Source: Duganella flavida
GTDB lineage: Bacteria; Pseudomonadota; Gammaproteobacteria; Burkholderiales; Burkholderiaceae_D
Length of the DNA: 64,000 bases
Reading direction: 5' to 3'
NCBI RefSeq assembly: GCF_009857445.1
Contig: NZ_WWCN01000007.1
Location: 62,001 to 126,000, forward strand
The notes beneath the pieces are model-generated. The model was not told the DNA's origin. It ran no database searches and saw nothing but the letters and a program-made list of their open reading frames with translations. Within the stretch, counting starts at the first letter, position 1. Each line of letters opens with the position of its first letter. A program made the position numbers and the translations under genes. Of this stretch, positions 43,788 to 51,292 are shown in pieces.

Positions 43788-44705
43788 ATGGATCTTCATG
43801 GCATCGACCTCAATCTACTGGTGGCCTTCGACGCGCTGATGTGCGAACGTAACGTCACGCGCGCCGGCGTACGCATCGGCCGCACCCAGCCCGCCATGAG
43901 CGCTGCGCTCTCGCGACTGCGCCTGCTGCTGAAGGACGACCTGTTCGTGCGCAGCGCCAGCGGCCTGCAACCGACGCCGCGCGCGCTGGAACTGGCTGCG
44001 CCGCTTGGCGAAGCACTGGCCAGCATCCAGCGCACGCTGGAGTTCACGCAGGAATTCGATCCATCGCGCTCCACCATCCGCTTCACAATCGGTCTGTCGG
44101 ATCATCCAGCTTTCACCGTGCTGCCCGCGTTGCACAAACGGCTGTCGCAACTGGCGCCGAACGTTAAGCTGCACATCCGCTCATTCACCGCACGCGACGA
44201 CGCCCTGGCGCTGCTGGACGCTGGTGAAGCCGATGTCGCCATCGGCGTCCCTGGCAGCAGCACGCCGCGCATTCCCACCATACCGCTGTTTGAAGAACGC
44301 TTCGTCTGCGTGGCGCGCAAGAAGCACTCGCTCACCAAAAAGAAAATGACATTGGACGCCTTCCTCGCGTGCCAGCACCTGCTGGTATCGCCGGAAGGCG
44401 ACGGCGTCGGCCACGTCGATACTGTGCTGGCGCAGTTGGGCCGAAAACGCGATATCGCCGTCACGCTGCCGCAGATGTATGCGGCGCCCACCATCGTCGC
44501 CAACAGCGATTTGCTGGCGACGATGATGGAGGGTGCGATTCAGGCCAGCGGCTTGCGCGACCAGCTCGCGCTGCTTTCGCTGCCGAAGGAGATCACATTG
44601 GCGCCAGTGCCATTCGTGCTGCACTGGCATCGCCGCAACGATGCCCATCCGGCCCAGCGCTGGCTGCGGGAGCAGATCGCGCTGGTGTGCCGCCGCAAGG
44701 CTTAG
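43788..44705 (+). CDS. LysR-family transcriptional regulator
   Basis: A 305-residue regulator. The N-terminal winged helix-turn-helix follows the NodD-like pattern (DLNLLVAFDALMCERNVTRA, then RTQPAMSAALSRLRLLLKDD). The C-terminal co-inducer domain is of the usual length. Its start is 95 bases from the divergent SnoaL-like gene, the classic LysR target position. Its stop overlaps the end of a decayed aldo/keto reductase remnant on the opposite strand. Confidence 0.92.
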   Translation: MDLHGIDLNLLVAFDALMCERNVTRAGVRIGRTQPAMSAALSRLRLLLKDDLFVRSASGLQPTPRALELAAPLGEALASIQRTLEFTQEFDPSRSTIRFTIGLSDHPAFTVLPALHKRLSQLAPNVKLHIRSFTARDDALALLDAGEADVAIGVPGSSTPRIPTIPLFEERFVCVARKKHSLTKKKMTLDAFLACQHLLVSPEGDGVGHVDTVLAQLGRKRDIAVTLPQMYAAPTIVANSDLLATMMEGAIQASGLRDQLALLSLPKEITLAPVPFVLHWHRRNDAHPAQRWLREQIALVCRRKA

Positions 44706-45105
44706 TCCCAAACTGGCGCGAGGCCTTCAGGACTGGTCAGGCGTTCGCCGCGATCCAGCATTGCGATCTGCGCCATGTCCTCCTCGCTCAAATGCAGCGC
44801 CGTGGCGTTCGGCGATCTTCGCAATCACCGGATCACCCAGCACCTTGCGGTTTTGCAGATACGGATGCAGCTCGATCTGGTTGGTCGCAATCGCCTGCTG
44901 CATCAGCTGCAACGTGAAGATGGACACGCCGATCTGGCGCGCCAGGCCTAGCTCCTTGGCCTCCGCCAGCGCCAGCGCCATCACGAACTCCTGCACCAGC
45001 ACTGCGCCGCCCGGCGATGGCCACTTCTGCTTCGTTACCGTAAATCTGCGCGGTATCGATTACGCGGTAGCCTGCTTCCAGGCCGTTACGCACCGAGTCC
45101 AACGC
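44702..45105 (-). pseudogene. aldo/keto reductase remnant (DkgB-like)
   Basis: Pieces of one aldo/keto reductase are spread over two frames: an N-terminal piece ([20 protein letters not shown], 45040-45105), a middle piece ([20 protein letters not shown] and [14 protein letters not shown], about 44840-44985) and a proper C-terminus ([17 protein letters not shown] then TAA at 44702). About 400 bases remain of the 800 needed, so there is at least one internal deletion and one or more frameshifts. It is not translatable as a whole enzyme. Confidence 0.8.
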
Positions 45106-45334
45106 CGTTCAGGATCGAGTAGCTATAAAAGCGCTCCTTGTCGTCAAAGGCTTCCAAACGTTCGACGATAGCCTCACCGTCCGGATTGGCCAGCGTGCGT
45201 ACGCGGCCGCCTTCACTCAACTCACTGTGCGGAATGTAGGGCAGCCAGTCCGGCAGCGCATTGAAGCCGCCGATCAGTTGCCACACACAGCCCGCACTCA
45301 CGGGCAGCTGAATACTTGCAATGGTGTTGGCCAT
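45086..45334 (-). pseudogene. truncated SRPBCC (polyketide-cyclase-like) protein
   Basis: An open frame of 82 codons beginning MANTIASIQLPVSAGCVW and containing WLPYIPHSELSEGGRVRTL, typical of SRPBCC proteins, which are normally about 140 residues. The chain stops after SILNGVGLGA, where the aldo/keto reductase remnant begins in another frame, so its second half is lost. It starts five bases after the aldo/keto reductase gene upstream and was probably cotranscribed with it. A short product may still be made. Confidence 0.75.
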
Positions 45335-45338
45335 GTTC

Positions 45339-46358
45339 TTACTCCTTCGCGTCGCCAGGCAGCGGCGCGGCGGCCGATACCAGCTTCTGTTCACGCATCT
45401 CCTGCCAGAACGCGGCAGAAGGCTTTTCATTCAGCGCAGCGTGATCCTCTTCGATGCGCTCCGGACGGCTGGCGCCCGGGATAACAGCTGCCACAGCCGG
45501 ATTGGCCAACGCGAACTGCAAAGCCGCCGCCTTGACGCTAACGTTGTGGCGCTGCGCGATGGCCTTGATACGCTCCACCTTAGCGATGATTTCCGGCGAC
45601 GCCTGTTGATACTCAAAGTGCGCGCCACCCGCCAAAATACCCGAGCTGTAAGGGCCGCCGACCACGATGTCCATGCCTTGCTGGAGCGCGGCAGGCATCA
45701 GGCGTTGCAACGCACGTTCATGGTCGAGCAGCGTGTAGCGGCCGGCCAGCAGGGTCACGTCCGGTTTCGGTTCGTTCAGGTCCAGCAGCAGCTCCACCGC
45801 CTCGACGCGGTTGACACCCAGGCCCCAGCCCTTGATCACGCCTTCGTCACGCAGGCGGTCCAGCGCCCGGAAGGCGCCGGTGCGGGCAACTTCGAATTGC
45901 GCCAGCCATTCATCGCCGTAGAAATCCTGTGCCACGTCGTGCACGAACACGATGTCCAGATGGTCGGTCTTCAAGCGTTTCAGGCTGTCTTCGATTGAAC
46001 GCAGGGTAGCGTCGGCGCTGTAGTCGTTGACGATCTTGTTCGGACGGCCGAACTGGAACACCCCGCCCTTCTCGCCCAGCTGGCGCGCAGCCGGATCTTC
46101 CACTTCATCCAAAATCACGCGGCCGACTTTGCTGCTCAGGATGTACTCGTCACGCTTGTGACCCGCCAGCGCTTCGCCGAGGCGGATTTCCGACAGGCCG
46201 GCGCCGTACAGCGGCGCGGTGTCGAAGTAGCGCACGCCCTTATCCCACGCCGCCTGCACAGTGGCCAGCGCCTCGGCGTCAGGGATGTTACGGAACATAT
46301 TGCCCAGTGGAGCGGTGCCGAAGCCCAGTTTGCTTTTCAGTTTGTTACGGATACTCAT
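45339..46358 (-). CDS. aldo/keto reductase (D-threo-aldose dehydrogenase / pyridoxal dehydrogenase type)
   Basis: A 339-residue NAD(P)-linked oxidoreductase. Catalytic-site segments are visible: RYFDTAPLYGAGLSE with the Asp and Tyr, SSKVGR with the Lys, and DIVFVHD with the His. The branch that includes pyridoxal 4-dehydrogenase and L-fucose/D-threo-aldose dehydrogenases shows the same GFGTAPLGNMFR start. It is divergent from the LysR gene at 46460, 101 bases away. Confidence 0.9.
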   Translation of the reverse strand: MSIRNKLKSKLGFGTAPLGNMFRNIPDAEALATVQAAWDKGVRYFDTAPLYGAGLSEIRLGEALAGHKRDEYILSSKVGRVILDEVEDPAARQLGEKGGVFQFGRPNKIVNDYSADATLRSIEDSLKRLKTDHLDIVFVHDVAQDFYGDEWLAQFEVARTGAFRALDRLRDEGVIKGWGLGVNRVEAVELLLDLNEPKPDVTLLAGRYTLLDHERALQRLMPAALQQGMDIVVGGPYSSGILAGGAHFEYQQASPEIIAKVERIKAIAQRHNVSVKAAALQFALANPAVAAVIPGASRPERIEEDHAALNEKPSAAFWQEMREQKLVSAAAPLPGDAKE

Positions 46359-46459
46359 CTTGATTCCTTGGTAAATGAAGAAAGTGAAGCCAGTTTAAGT
46401 TGACGTGATAAGACTGTCCAAGACATAATTTGCACAAGTTAAGTCACAAAAGGTCTGAC

Positions 46460-47371
46460 ATGTTAGACATCCGCCAACTTCAATACTTCGTCACCGTGGC
46501 CGAAGAGGAGCACGTGGGACGCGCCGCCGAAAAGCTGCACATCTCGCAGTCGCCCTTGAGCCGGCAGATCGCCCAGCTGGAAGAAAAACTGGGCCTGACG
46601 TTGTTCGAACGCAGCCAGCAGCGCATCCGCCTGACGCGCGACGGCCGCACCTTCCTGGCCGAGACGCAGGCTTTCCTGGTCCATGCCACGCGGCTGGAGG
46701 CGCTGGCCAAGCGGCTGGGACGCGGCGACGAAGGTGGCCTGTGCATCGGCTACGTCGAAAACGCCATGCACGCTGGCGTGCTGCCGGCCGGCCTGCGCGC
46801 GCTGCGTGCCGAGCGGCCGAACGTGCACGTGGCCTTGCATAGCCTGTACTCGTCCGAGCAGCTGGAAGGCCTGCGCCAGCGCAGCCTCGATATCGCGCTG
46901 GTGTGCGATCCGCCGGCGGAAAACGATCCCGACCTCGAACGCGCACGCGTGCTAAGCGACCCGATGATGCTGGCCCTGCCCCAGGGCCATCCGCTCAGCG
47001 CAAGCGGCCAAGCCTTGCAGCCGTCCGACCTGGCCGGCCTGGAATGGATCGCCGTACGCCACCACGAAACCGGCGAACATCACCACAACTTTGTGGCGGC
47101 ATGCGTACGCTCCGGCTTCACGCCGCAGATCAAGATGGAAGCCAGTGAACCGGTGACCGCCTTGAGCCTTGTGGCGGCGGGACTGGGCGTGGCGATGGTG
47201 CAGCAAGGCTTGCAGCATCAGGCGCCGCCCGGTGTGGTGCTGCGCGAGCTGTCGTGGTTCGACTACCACGCGCCGCTGTGGGCGGCGTGGCACCGCATCA
47301 ACCTGCGGCCGCTGGTGGCCACTTTCCGCGAAACGCTGTTGGATTTGGCGGCGACGACAAGCGAGCAATAG
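46460..47371 (+). CDS. LysR-family transcriptional regulator
   Basis: A 303-residue regulator with the CbbR/BenM-like N-terminus (MLDIRQLQYFVTVAEEEHVG, then KLHISQSPLSRQIAQLEEKL). The chosen start has AAGG upstream; an in-frame ATG ten codons earlier is less likely. It is divergent from the aldo/keto reductase gene and probably regulates it together with the SRPBCC remnant. Confidence 0.92.
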   Translation: MLDIRQLQYFVTVAEEEHVGRAAEKLHISQSPLSRQIAQLEEKLGLTLFERSQQRIRLTRDGRTFLAETQAFLVHATRLEALAKRLGRGDEGGLCIGYVENAMHAGVLPAGLRALRAERPNVHVALHSLYSSEQLEGLRQRSLDIALVCDPPAENDPDLERARVLSDPMMLALPQGHPLSASGQALQPSDLAGLEWIAVRHHETGEHHHNFVAACVRSGFTPQIKMEASEPVTALSLVAAGLGVAMVQQGLQHQAPPGVVLRELSWFDYHAPLWAAWHRINLRPLVATFRETLLDLAATTSEQ

Positions 47372-47408
47372 GCTACACTGGCAGTCATCTCTTTTTGTGT
47401 TGCCCGTC

Positions 47409-48413
47409 ATGCCCGAGAAGAACCTGCCCGAACTCATCACCCTGAAACGTCTGATCGACGAAGGCGGGAAGCATCTGGAAGTGAGCACGCCGCACACGGT
47501 GCAGATGGACGGGCGCCACTTCCCGGTCTACACCATCGCGCTGGGCAATCCGAGTCCGGACGTGCCGGCGCTGGGCTTCTTCGGCGGCATCCACGGGCTG
47601 GAACGGATCGGCACCCAGGTGGTCCTGTCCTTCCTAGAAAGCCTGCTGGCGCGGCTGCGCTGGGACGCGACCTTGCACCAGCAACTGGAGTCGATGCGAC
47701 TGGTGTTCATGCCGCTGGTGAACCCGGGCGGCATGTGGCAGGCCACCCGCTGCAATCCACACGGCGTAGACCTGATGCGCAACGCGCCGCTGAGCGCCGT
47801 CGAGAAAGTGCCGTTCATGCTGGGCGGGCAGCGCTACAGCCATCACCTGCCATGGTATCGCGGCGCCGAGGGCGCGCCGATGGAGCAGGAAAGCCAGGCC
47901 GTGTGCGACGTGGTGCAGCGCGAGCTGGTGCCACGCCGTTTCAGCATGGCGCTTGATTGCCACTCCGGTTTCGGCTTGCGCGACCGCATCTGGTTCCCGC
48001 ATGCGCACACCACCACGCCGATCCCACACCTGGCCGACATCGGCGCGCTGGAAGAATTGTTCAGCACCGCCTACCCGAATCACAACTACGTGTTCGAGCC
48101 GCAAAGCCGCCAGTACCGCACCCACGGCGATTTGTGGGACTACCTGTACCTGAACAGCGATCACGTGTTCCTGCCGCTGACATTGGAGATGGGTTCGTGG
48201 CTGTGGGTGAAAAAAAATCCGCGCCAGATTTTCGACCGCATCGCCATCTTCAACCCGACCGCGCGCCACCGCCTGCAGCGCGTGCTGCGGCGGCACCTCG
48301 TCCTGTTCGATTTCCTGATGCGCGCCGCCTGCAGCCATGGACGCTGGACACCGGAAGGCATGGCCCGCACCGTGCAGCACCGGCGCGCGCTGGCGCAGTG
48401 GTATCACACATGA
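47409..48413 (+). CDS. M14-family zinc carboxypeptidase-like protein
   Basis: A 334-residue protein. The zinc-binding HxxE lies in GGIHGLERIG (near residue 60), a third His in LDCHSGFG (near residue 180), and a late Glu in LTLEMGSW fits the catalytic position. There is no signal peptide, so it acts in the cytosol, perhaps on peptides or amide-linked metabolites. Its stop overlaps the start of the hydrolase gene (ATGA). Confidence 0.85.
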   Translation: MPEKNLPELITLKRLIDEGGKHLEVSTPHTVQMDGRHFPVYTIALGNPSPDVPALGFFGGIHGLERIGTQVVLSFLESLLARLRWDATLHQQLESMRLVFMPLVNPGGMWQATRCNPHGVDLMRNAPLSAVEKVPFMLGGQRYSHHLPWYRGAEGAPMEQESQAVCDVVQRELVPRRFSMALDCHSGFGLRDRIWFPHAHTTTPIPHLADIGALEELFSTAYPNHNYVFEPQSRQYRTHGDLWDYLYLNSDHVFLPLTLEMGSWLWVKKNPRQIFDRIAIFNPTARHRLQRVLRRHLVLFDFLMRAACSHGRWTPEGMARTVQHRRALAQWYHT

Positions 48414-49168
48414 ACAGCTGGATCCTGCTGCGCGGCTTGATGCGCGAGCAGCGCCACTGGGGCGACTTCCCCGGCCAACTGGCGCAAGCGCTGCCCGATG
48501 CCACCATCATCACACCCGACCTGCCGGGCAACGGCCAGCGCCACGCCATGCGCAGCGCGACCACGGTGGCGCAGATGGTGGAATTCTGCCGCCAGGACCT
48601 GCGCACGCGCGGCGTGCCGGCGCCCTACTCGCTGCTGGCCTTATCGCTGGGCGGCATGGTGGCGGTGGAGTGGGCCAGCCGCTATCCTCACGAGATAGAG
48701 CGCTGCGTCTTGATCAACACCAGTATGCGTCCCTACAGCCGCTTCCACCAGCGCCTGCGCTGGCAAAACTACCCTGCGATATTCAAGCTGCTGGCGCAAG
48801 GCGGTATTGAAAACCAGGAGCGCCTGATCCTGCGCCTGACCAGCCGCCGTGGCGACGCTGCGCAGCGCGCGGCGCTGCTGTCGCACTGGCTGGACTACCA
48901 GCACCAGTACCCGGTCACGCGTGGCAATGCGCTGCGCCAGCTGTGGTCCGCTGCCCGCTTCCGCGCACCGTCACGCAAGCCTGCGATGCCGACGCTGGTC
49001 CTGAGCAGCGCTGGCGACCAGCTGGTTGATCCACGCTGCTCGCTGAAACTGGCTCGCGCATGGCAAGCGCCGCACGCCGAACATCCCGATGCTGGCCACG
49101 ACCTGCCGCTCGACGACGGCCCATGGGTGGCAGCGCAAGTCGCCGGATGGCTGCGGCAACTCAGGTAA
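48410..49168 (+). CDS. alpha/beta hydrolase
   Basis: A 252-residue hydrolase with the early segment [18 protein letters not shown], the nucleophile elbow ALSLGGM with Ser near residue 79 (Ala in place of the first Gly), a late Asp (STWSD-like region DQLVDPRCS) and His in [12 protein letters not shown]. It is coupled to the M14-like gene. A joint role in processing a small amide or ester substrate is a guess from the pairing. Confidence 0.85.
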   Translation: MNSWILLRGLMREQRHWGDFPGQLAQALPDATIITPDLPGNGQRHAMRSATTVAQMVEFCRQDLRTRGVPAPYSLLALSLGGMVAVEWASRYPHEIERCVLINTSMRPYSRFHQRLRWQNYPAIFKLLAQGGIENQERLILRLTSRRGDAAQRAALLSHWLDYQHQYPVTRGNALRQLWSAARFRAPSRKPAMPTLVLSSAGDQLVDPRCSLKLARAWQAPHAEHPDAGHDLPLDDGPWVAAQVAGWLRQLR

Positions 49169-49182
49169 AATACTGCCCCATC

Positions 49183-49446
49183 ATGTCCTTCCAATGCCGC
49201 CCTGCTTGCGGCGCCTGCTGCACGGCGCCCTCCATCTCCTCCCCGATACCCGGTATGCCGAACGGTAAACCGGCCGGAGAGCGCTGCGTGCAGCTGGATG
49301 ATAATGAGCGCTGCAAAATCTTTGGCCATCCCGACCGGCCAGCGGTCTGCGCATCGCTGCAGCCGAACGTCGAGTTTTGCGGTGAATCGCGTGAGCAAGC
49401 CATGCGCTGGCTGGGCTACGTCGAAGAAGCCACCCGGCCGTCCTGA
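49183..49446 (+). CDS. YkgJ-family cysteine cluster protein
   Basis: An 87-residue protein with a zinc- or iron-binding cysteine pattern (CRPACGACC near residue 5, CVQL, CKIF, CASL, FCGES). It is of the YkgJ/UPF0153 type, common in proteobacteria and of unknown function. It starts 14 bases after the hydrolase gene, so it may be the third gene of that unit. Confidence 0.85.
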   Translation: MSFQCRPACGACCTAPSISSPIPGMPNGKPAGERCVQLDDNERCKIFGHPDRPAVCASLQPNVEFCGESREQAMRWLGYVEEATRPS

Positions 49447-49447
49447 A

Positions 49448-49570
49448 TCAGCGCAGCGTTACCAGCTGCGCCAGCATTTTCATCAATTCTGCAGAAAACT
49501 TAGGCATCAGCGGCGCCTTGGCGGGGGCCGTGCAGCCGGGCTTGCAGGTGGGTGCGGCGGTCTGGATCAT
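49448..49570 (-). CDS. 40-residue peptide with Cys-x3-Cys, unknown
   Basis: An ATG at 49568-49570 with AAGGAG six bases ahead opens a 40-codon frame reading MIQTAAPTCKPGCTAPAKAP and ending in MLAQLVTLR before TGA. It has one C-x3-C pair and a hydrophobic C-terminal helix-like stretch, and no signal peptide. It is divergent from the LysR gene at 49695. I do not recognise a family. It may be a real small protein because of its strong ribosome binding site and its placement opposite a regulator. Confidence 0.55.
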   Translation of the reverse strand: MIQTAAPTCKPGCTAPAKAPLMPKFSAELMKMLAQLVTLR

Positions 49571-49694
49571 GGCAATCTCCTTCAAAGAAAACTTGTTCAT
49601 TGGAGTTTTAACGGCTTATAGGTTATATTTTCTGCCAGTCTCGAAGTGTTATCAAACGAGTTATTTTCGCCATTTGAATAAGAAAAGCTTGTCC

Positions 49695-50591
49695 ATGCCC
49701 AAACCGCTGCGCTCTCTTTCCGGCCTGCTCGATTTCGATTGCGCGGCGCGTTGGGGCAGTTTCAAACTGGCCGCGCAGGAGCTGCACAAGACCCCGGCCG
49801 CCATCAGCCTGCAGGTCAAGCAGCTGGAGGAAGCACTCGGCTTCGAACTGTTCGTGCGCCATCCGCGCCATATCGCGCTGACCGAGAAAGGCCAGGAGCT
49901 GGCCGCCACTGTGCGCCGCATGCTGGCCGACCTGAATACCAAGGTCGCCGCGCTGCAAACCGGCGACGAAGAAAAAATCCTGCGCATCTCGACCACGCAT
50001 TCGCTGGCCATCAAGTGGCTGGTGCCGCGCCTGGCCAGCTTCACCAAGCTGTATCCGGAGCTCGATATCCGCATCGATTCCAGCGACAATCTGGTCAACA
50101 TGGACGACGGCAGTACCGACATCGCGCTGCGCACCTACGACATCGTCCCCGGCGATCCGGACCTGTTATTCCACGACCGGCTGGTAGCGGTCTACAGCCC
50201 ATCCTTAGTGCCGCCCGGCGCCACCGAGATTACGCTGGCGGACCTGCACCGCTATCCGCTACTGCACGAATTCACCACCGACACCTGGATCGCGCTGCTA
50301 CGCCAGAACAATGCGCTCAAAGGCAAGTACAACTTCTCGCGTGCCTACACCAACTTCGCGGTGATGGTGCAATCGGCGGTGGCGGGACAAGGCATCGCCC
50401 TGGTGTCGCACGCCATTGCCAGTGAAGACTTGCGCAGCGGCGTGCTGAAAATGGTGTGCTGCGAAAGCGCGCCCTATCGCCGCGGCTACCGCATGATCGT
50501 CAGCCACGGCAAGCAAGGCATGGCCAAGATCACACATTTCTGCGACTGGCTGCGCGAGGAAGTAGCCGATATGCAGAAAGGCTTGCGTTGA
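49695..50591 (+). CDS. LysR-family regulator, GcvA type
   Basis: A 298-residue regulator with the GcvA-like N-terminus (LRSLSGLLDFDCAARWGSFK, then HKTPAAISLQVKQLEEALGF). The effector domain is of normal length (LRISTTHSLAIKWLVPRL opens it). Its stop codon overlaps the start of the periplasmic binding protein gene (TGATG), and a 40-residue peptide gene is divergent. Either may be a target. Confidence 0.92.
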   Translation: MPKPLRSLSGLLDFDCAARWGSFKLAAQELHKTPAAISLQVKQLEEALGFELFVRHPRHIALTEKGQELAATVRRMLADLNTKVAALQTGDEEKILRISTTHSLAIKWLVPRLASFTKLYPELDIRIDSSDNLVNMDDGSTDIALRTYDIVPGDPDLLFHDRLVAVYSPSLVPPGATEITLADLHRYPLLHEFTTDTWIALLRQNNALKGKYNFSRAYTNFAVMVQSAVAGQGIALVSHAIASEDLRSGVLKMVCCESAPYRRGYRMIVSHGKQGMAKITHFCDWLREEVADMQKGLR

Positions 50592-51292
50592 TGCGCACAC
50601 CGATCATGGCCGCGCTGCTGGTGCTCGCGGGCGCAGTGCAAGCCGCCGACAAGCCACCGCTGCGCTACGTTGAAAAAGTCGACAACCTGCTGGGCGCTAC
50701 CATGCCGGTGACGGAATTCCAGGACACGCTGGGCGCAGCGCTGGCGCGCCAGCTGGGCCGCAAGGTGGAGTATGTGAAACTGCCGCGCAATCGCATCATG
50801 GCGGCGCTGGAAAACGGCGACGGCGATGTGCTGTGCAGCTACCTGCCCGAGTGGCTGCCCGGTGATGTGGACTGGACTCGCGCCTTCATTCCGATCAGCG
50901 AAGTGGTGGTGTCGTCGCCACGCGTGAAAGCACCTGCCACGGTGGCGGAATTGCGCGGCAAGCGCCTGGGCATGGTGCTGGGCTTCCGCTATCCGGAATT
51001 GGAAAAGATACTGGGACAGGACTACATCCGCGACGACGCGCCATCCGCAGCACTGTCGGTGCGCAAATGGCTGGCGGGACGTTTCGACTATCTGGTAGTG
51101 CCGCGCAATGTGATCGATAAGCAGTTAAGCAAAGGCGCGCTGCCACGCGGCTATCACATTCTGACGGTCTACGAAGTGAAGACCAAGTGCGCGGTCTCGC
51201 GCAAGAGCCAGATCAGCGCCGCCGACTTTAACAACGCCATCGAGGCATTGGATAAAGCCGGCGAGCTGACGAAGATCCTCAAGCTGCGCTGA
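50591..51292 (+). CDS. periplasmic solute-binding protein, family 3 type
   Basis: A 233-residue protein with a short signal peptide (ending VQAAD, about residue 18) and an amino-acid-binding-protein-like fold: LRYVEKVDNLLGATMP, VELRGKRLGMVLGFRYPE-like central segment (AELRGKRLGMVLGFRYPELE is close) and a C-terminal helix. No permease or ATPase is next to it, so it may be an orphan sensor or enzyme-like member. It is translationally coupled to the LysR gene and ends against the GH3 gene. Confidence 0.8.
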   Translation: MRTPIMAALLVLAGAVQAADKPPLRYVEKVDNLLGATMPVTEFQDTLGAALARQLGRKVEYVKLPRNRIMAALENGDGDVLCSYLPEWLPGDVDWTRAFIPISEVVVSSPRVKAPATVAELRGKRLGMVLGFRYPELEKILGQDYIRDDAPSAALSVRKWLAGRFDYLVVPRNVIDKQLSKGALPRGYHILTVYEVKTKCAVSRKSQISAADFNNAIEALDKAGELTKILKLR

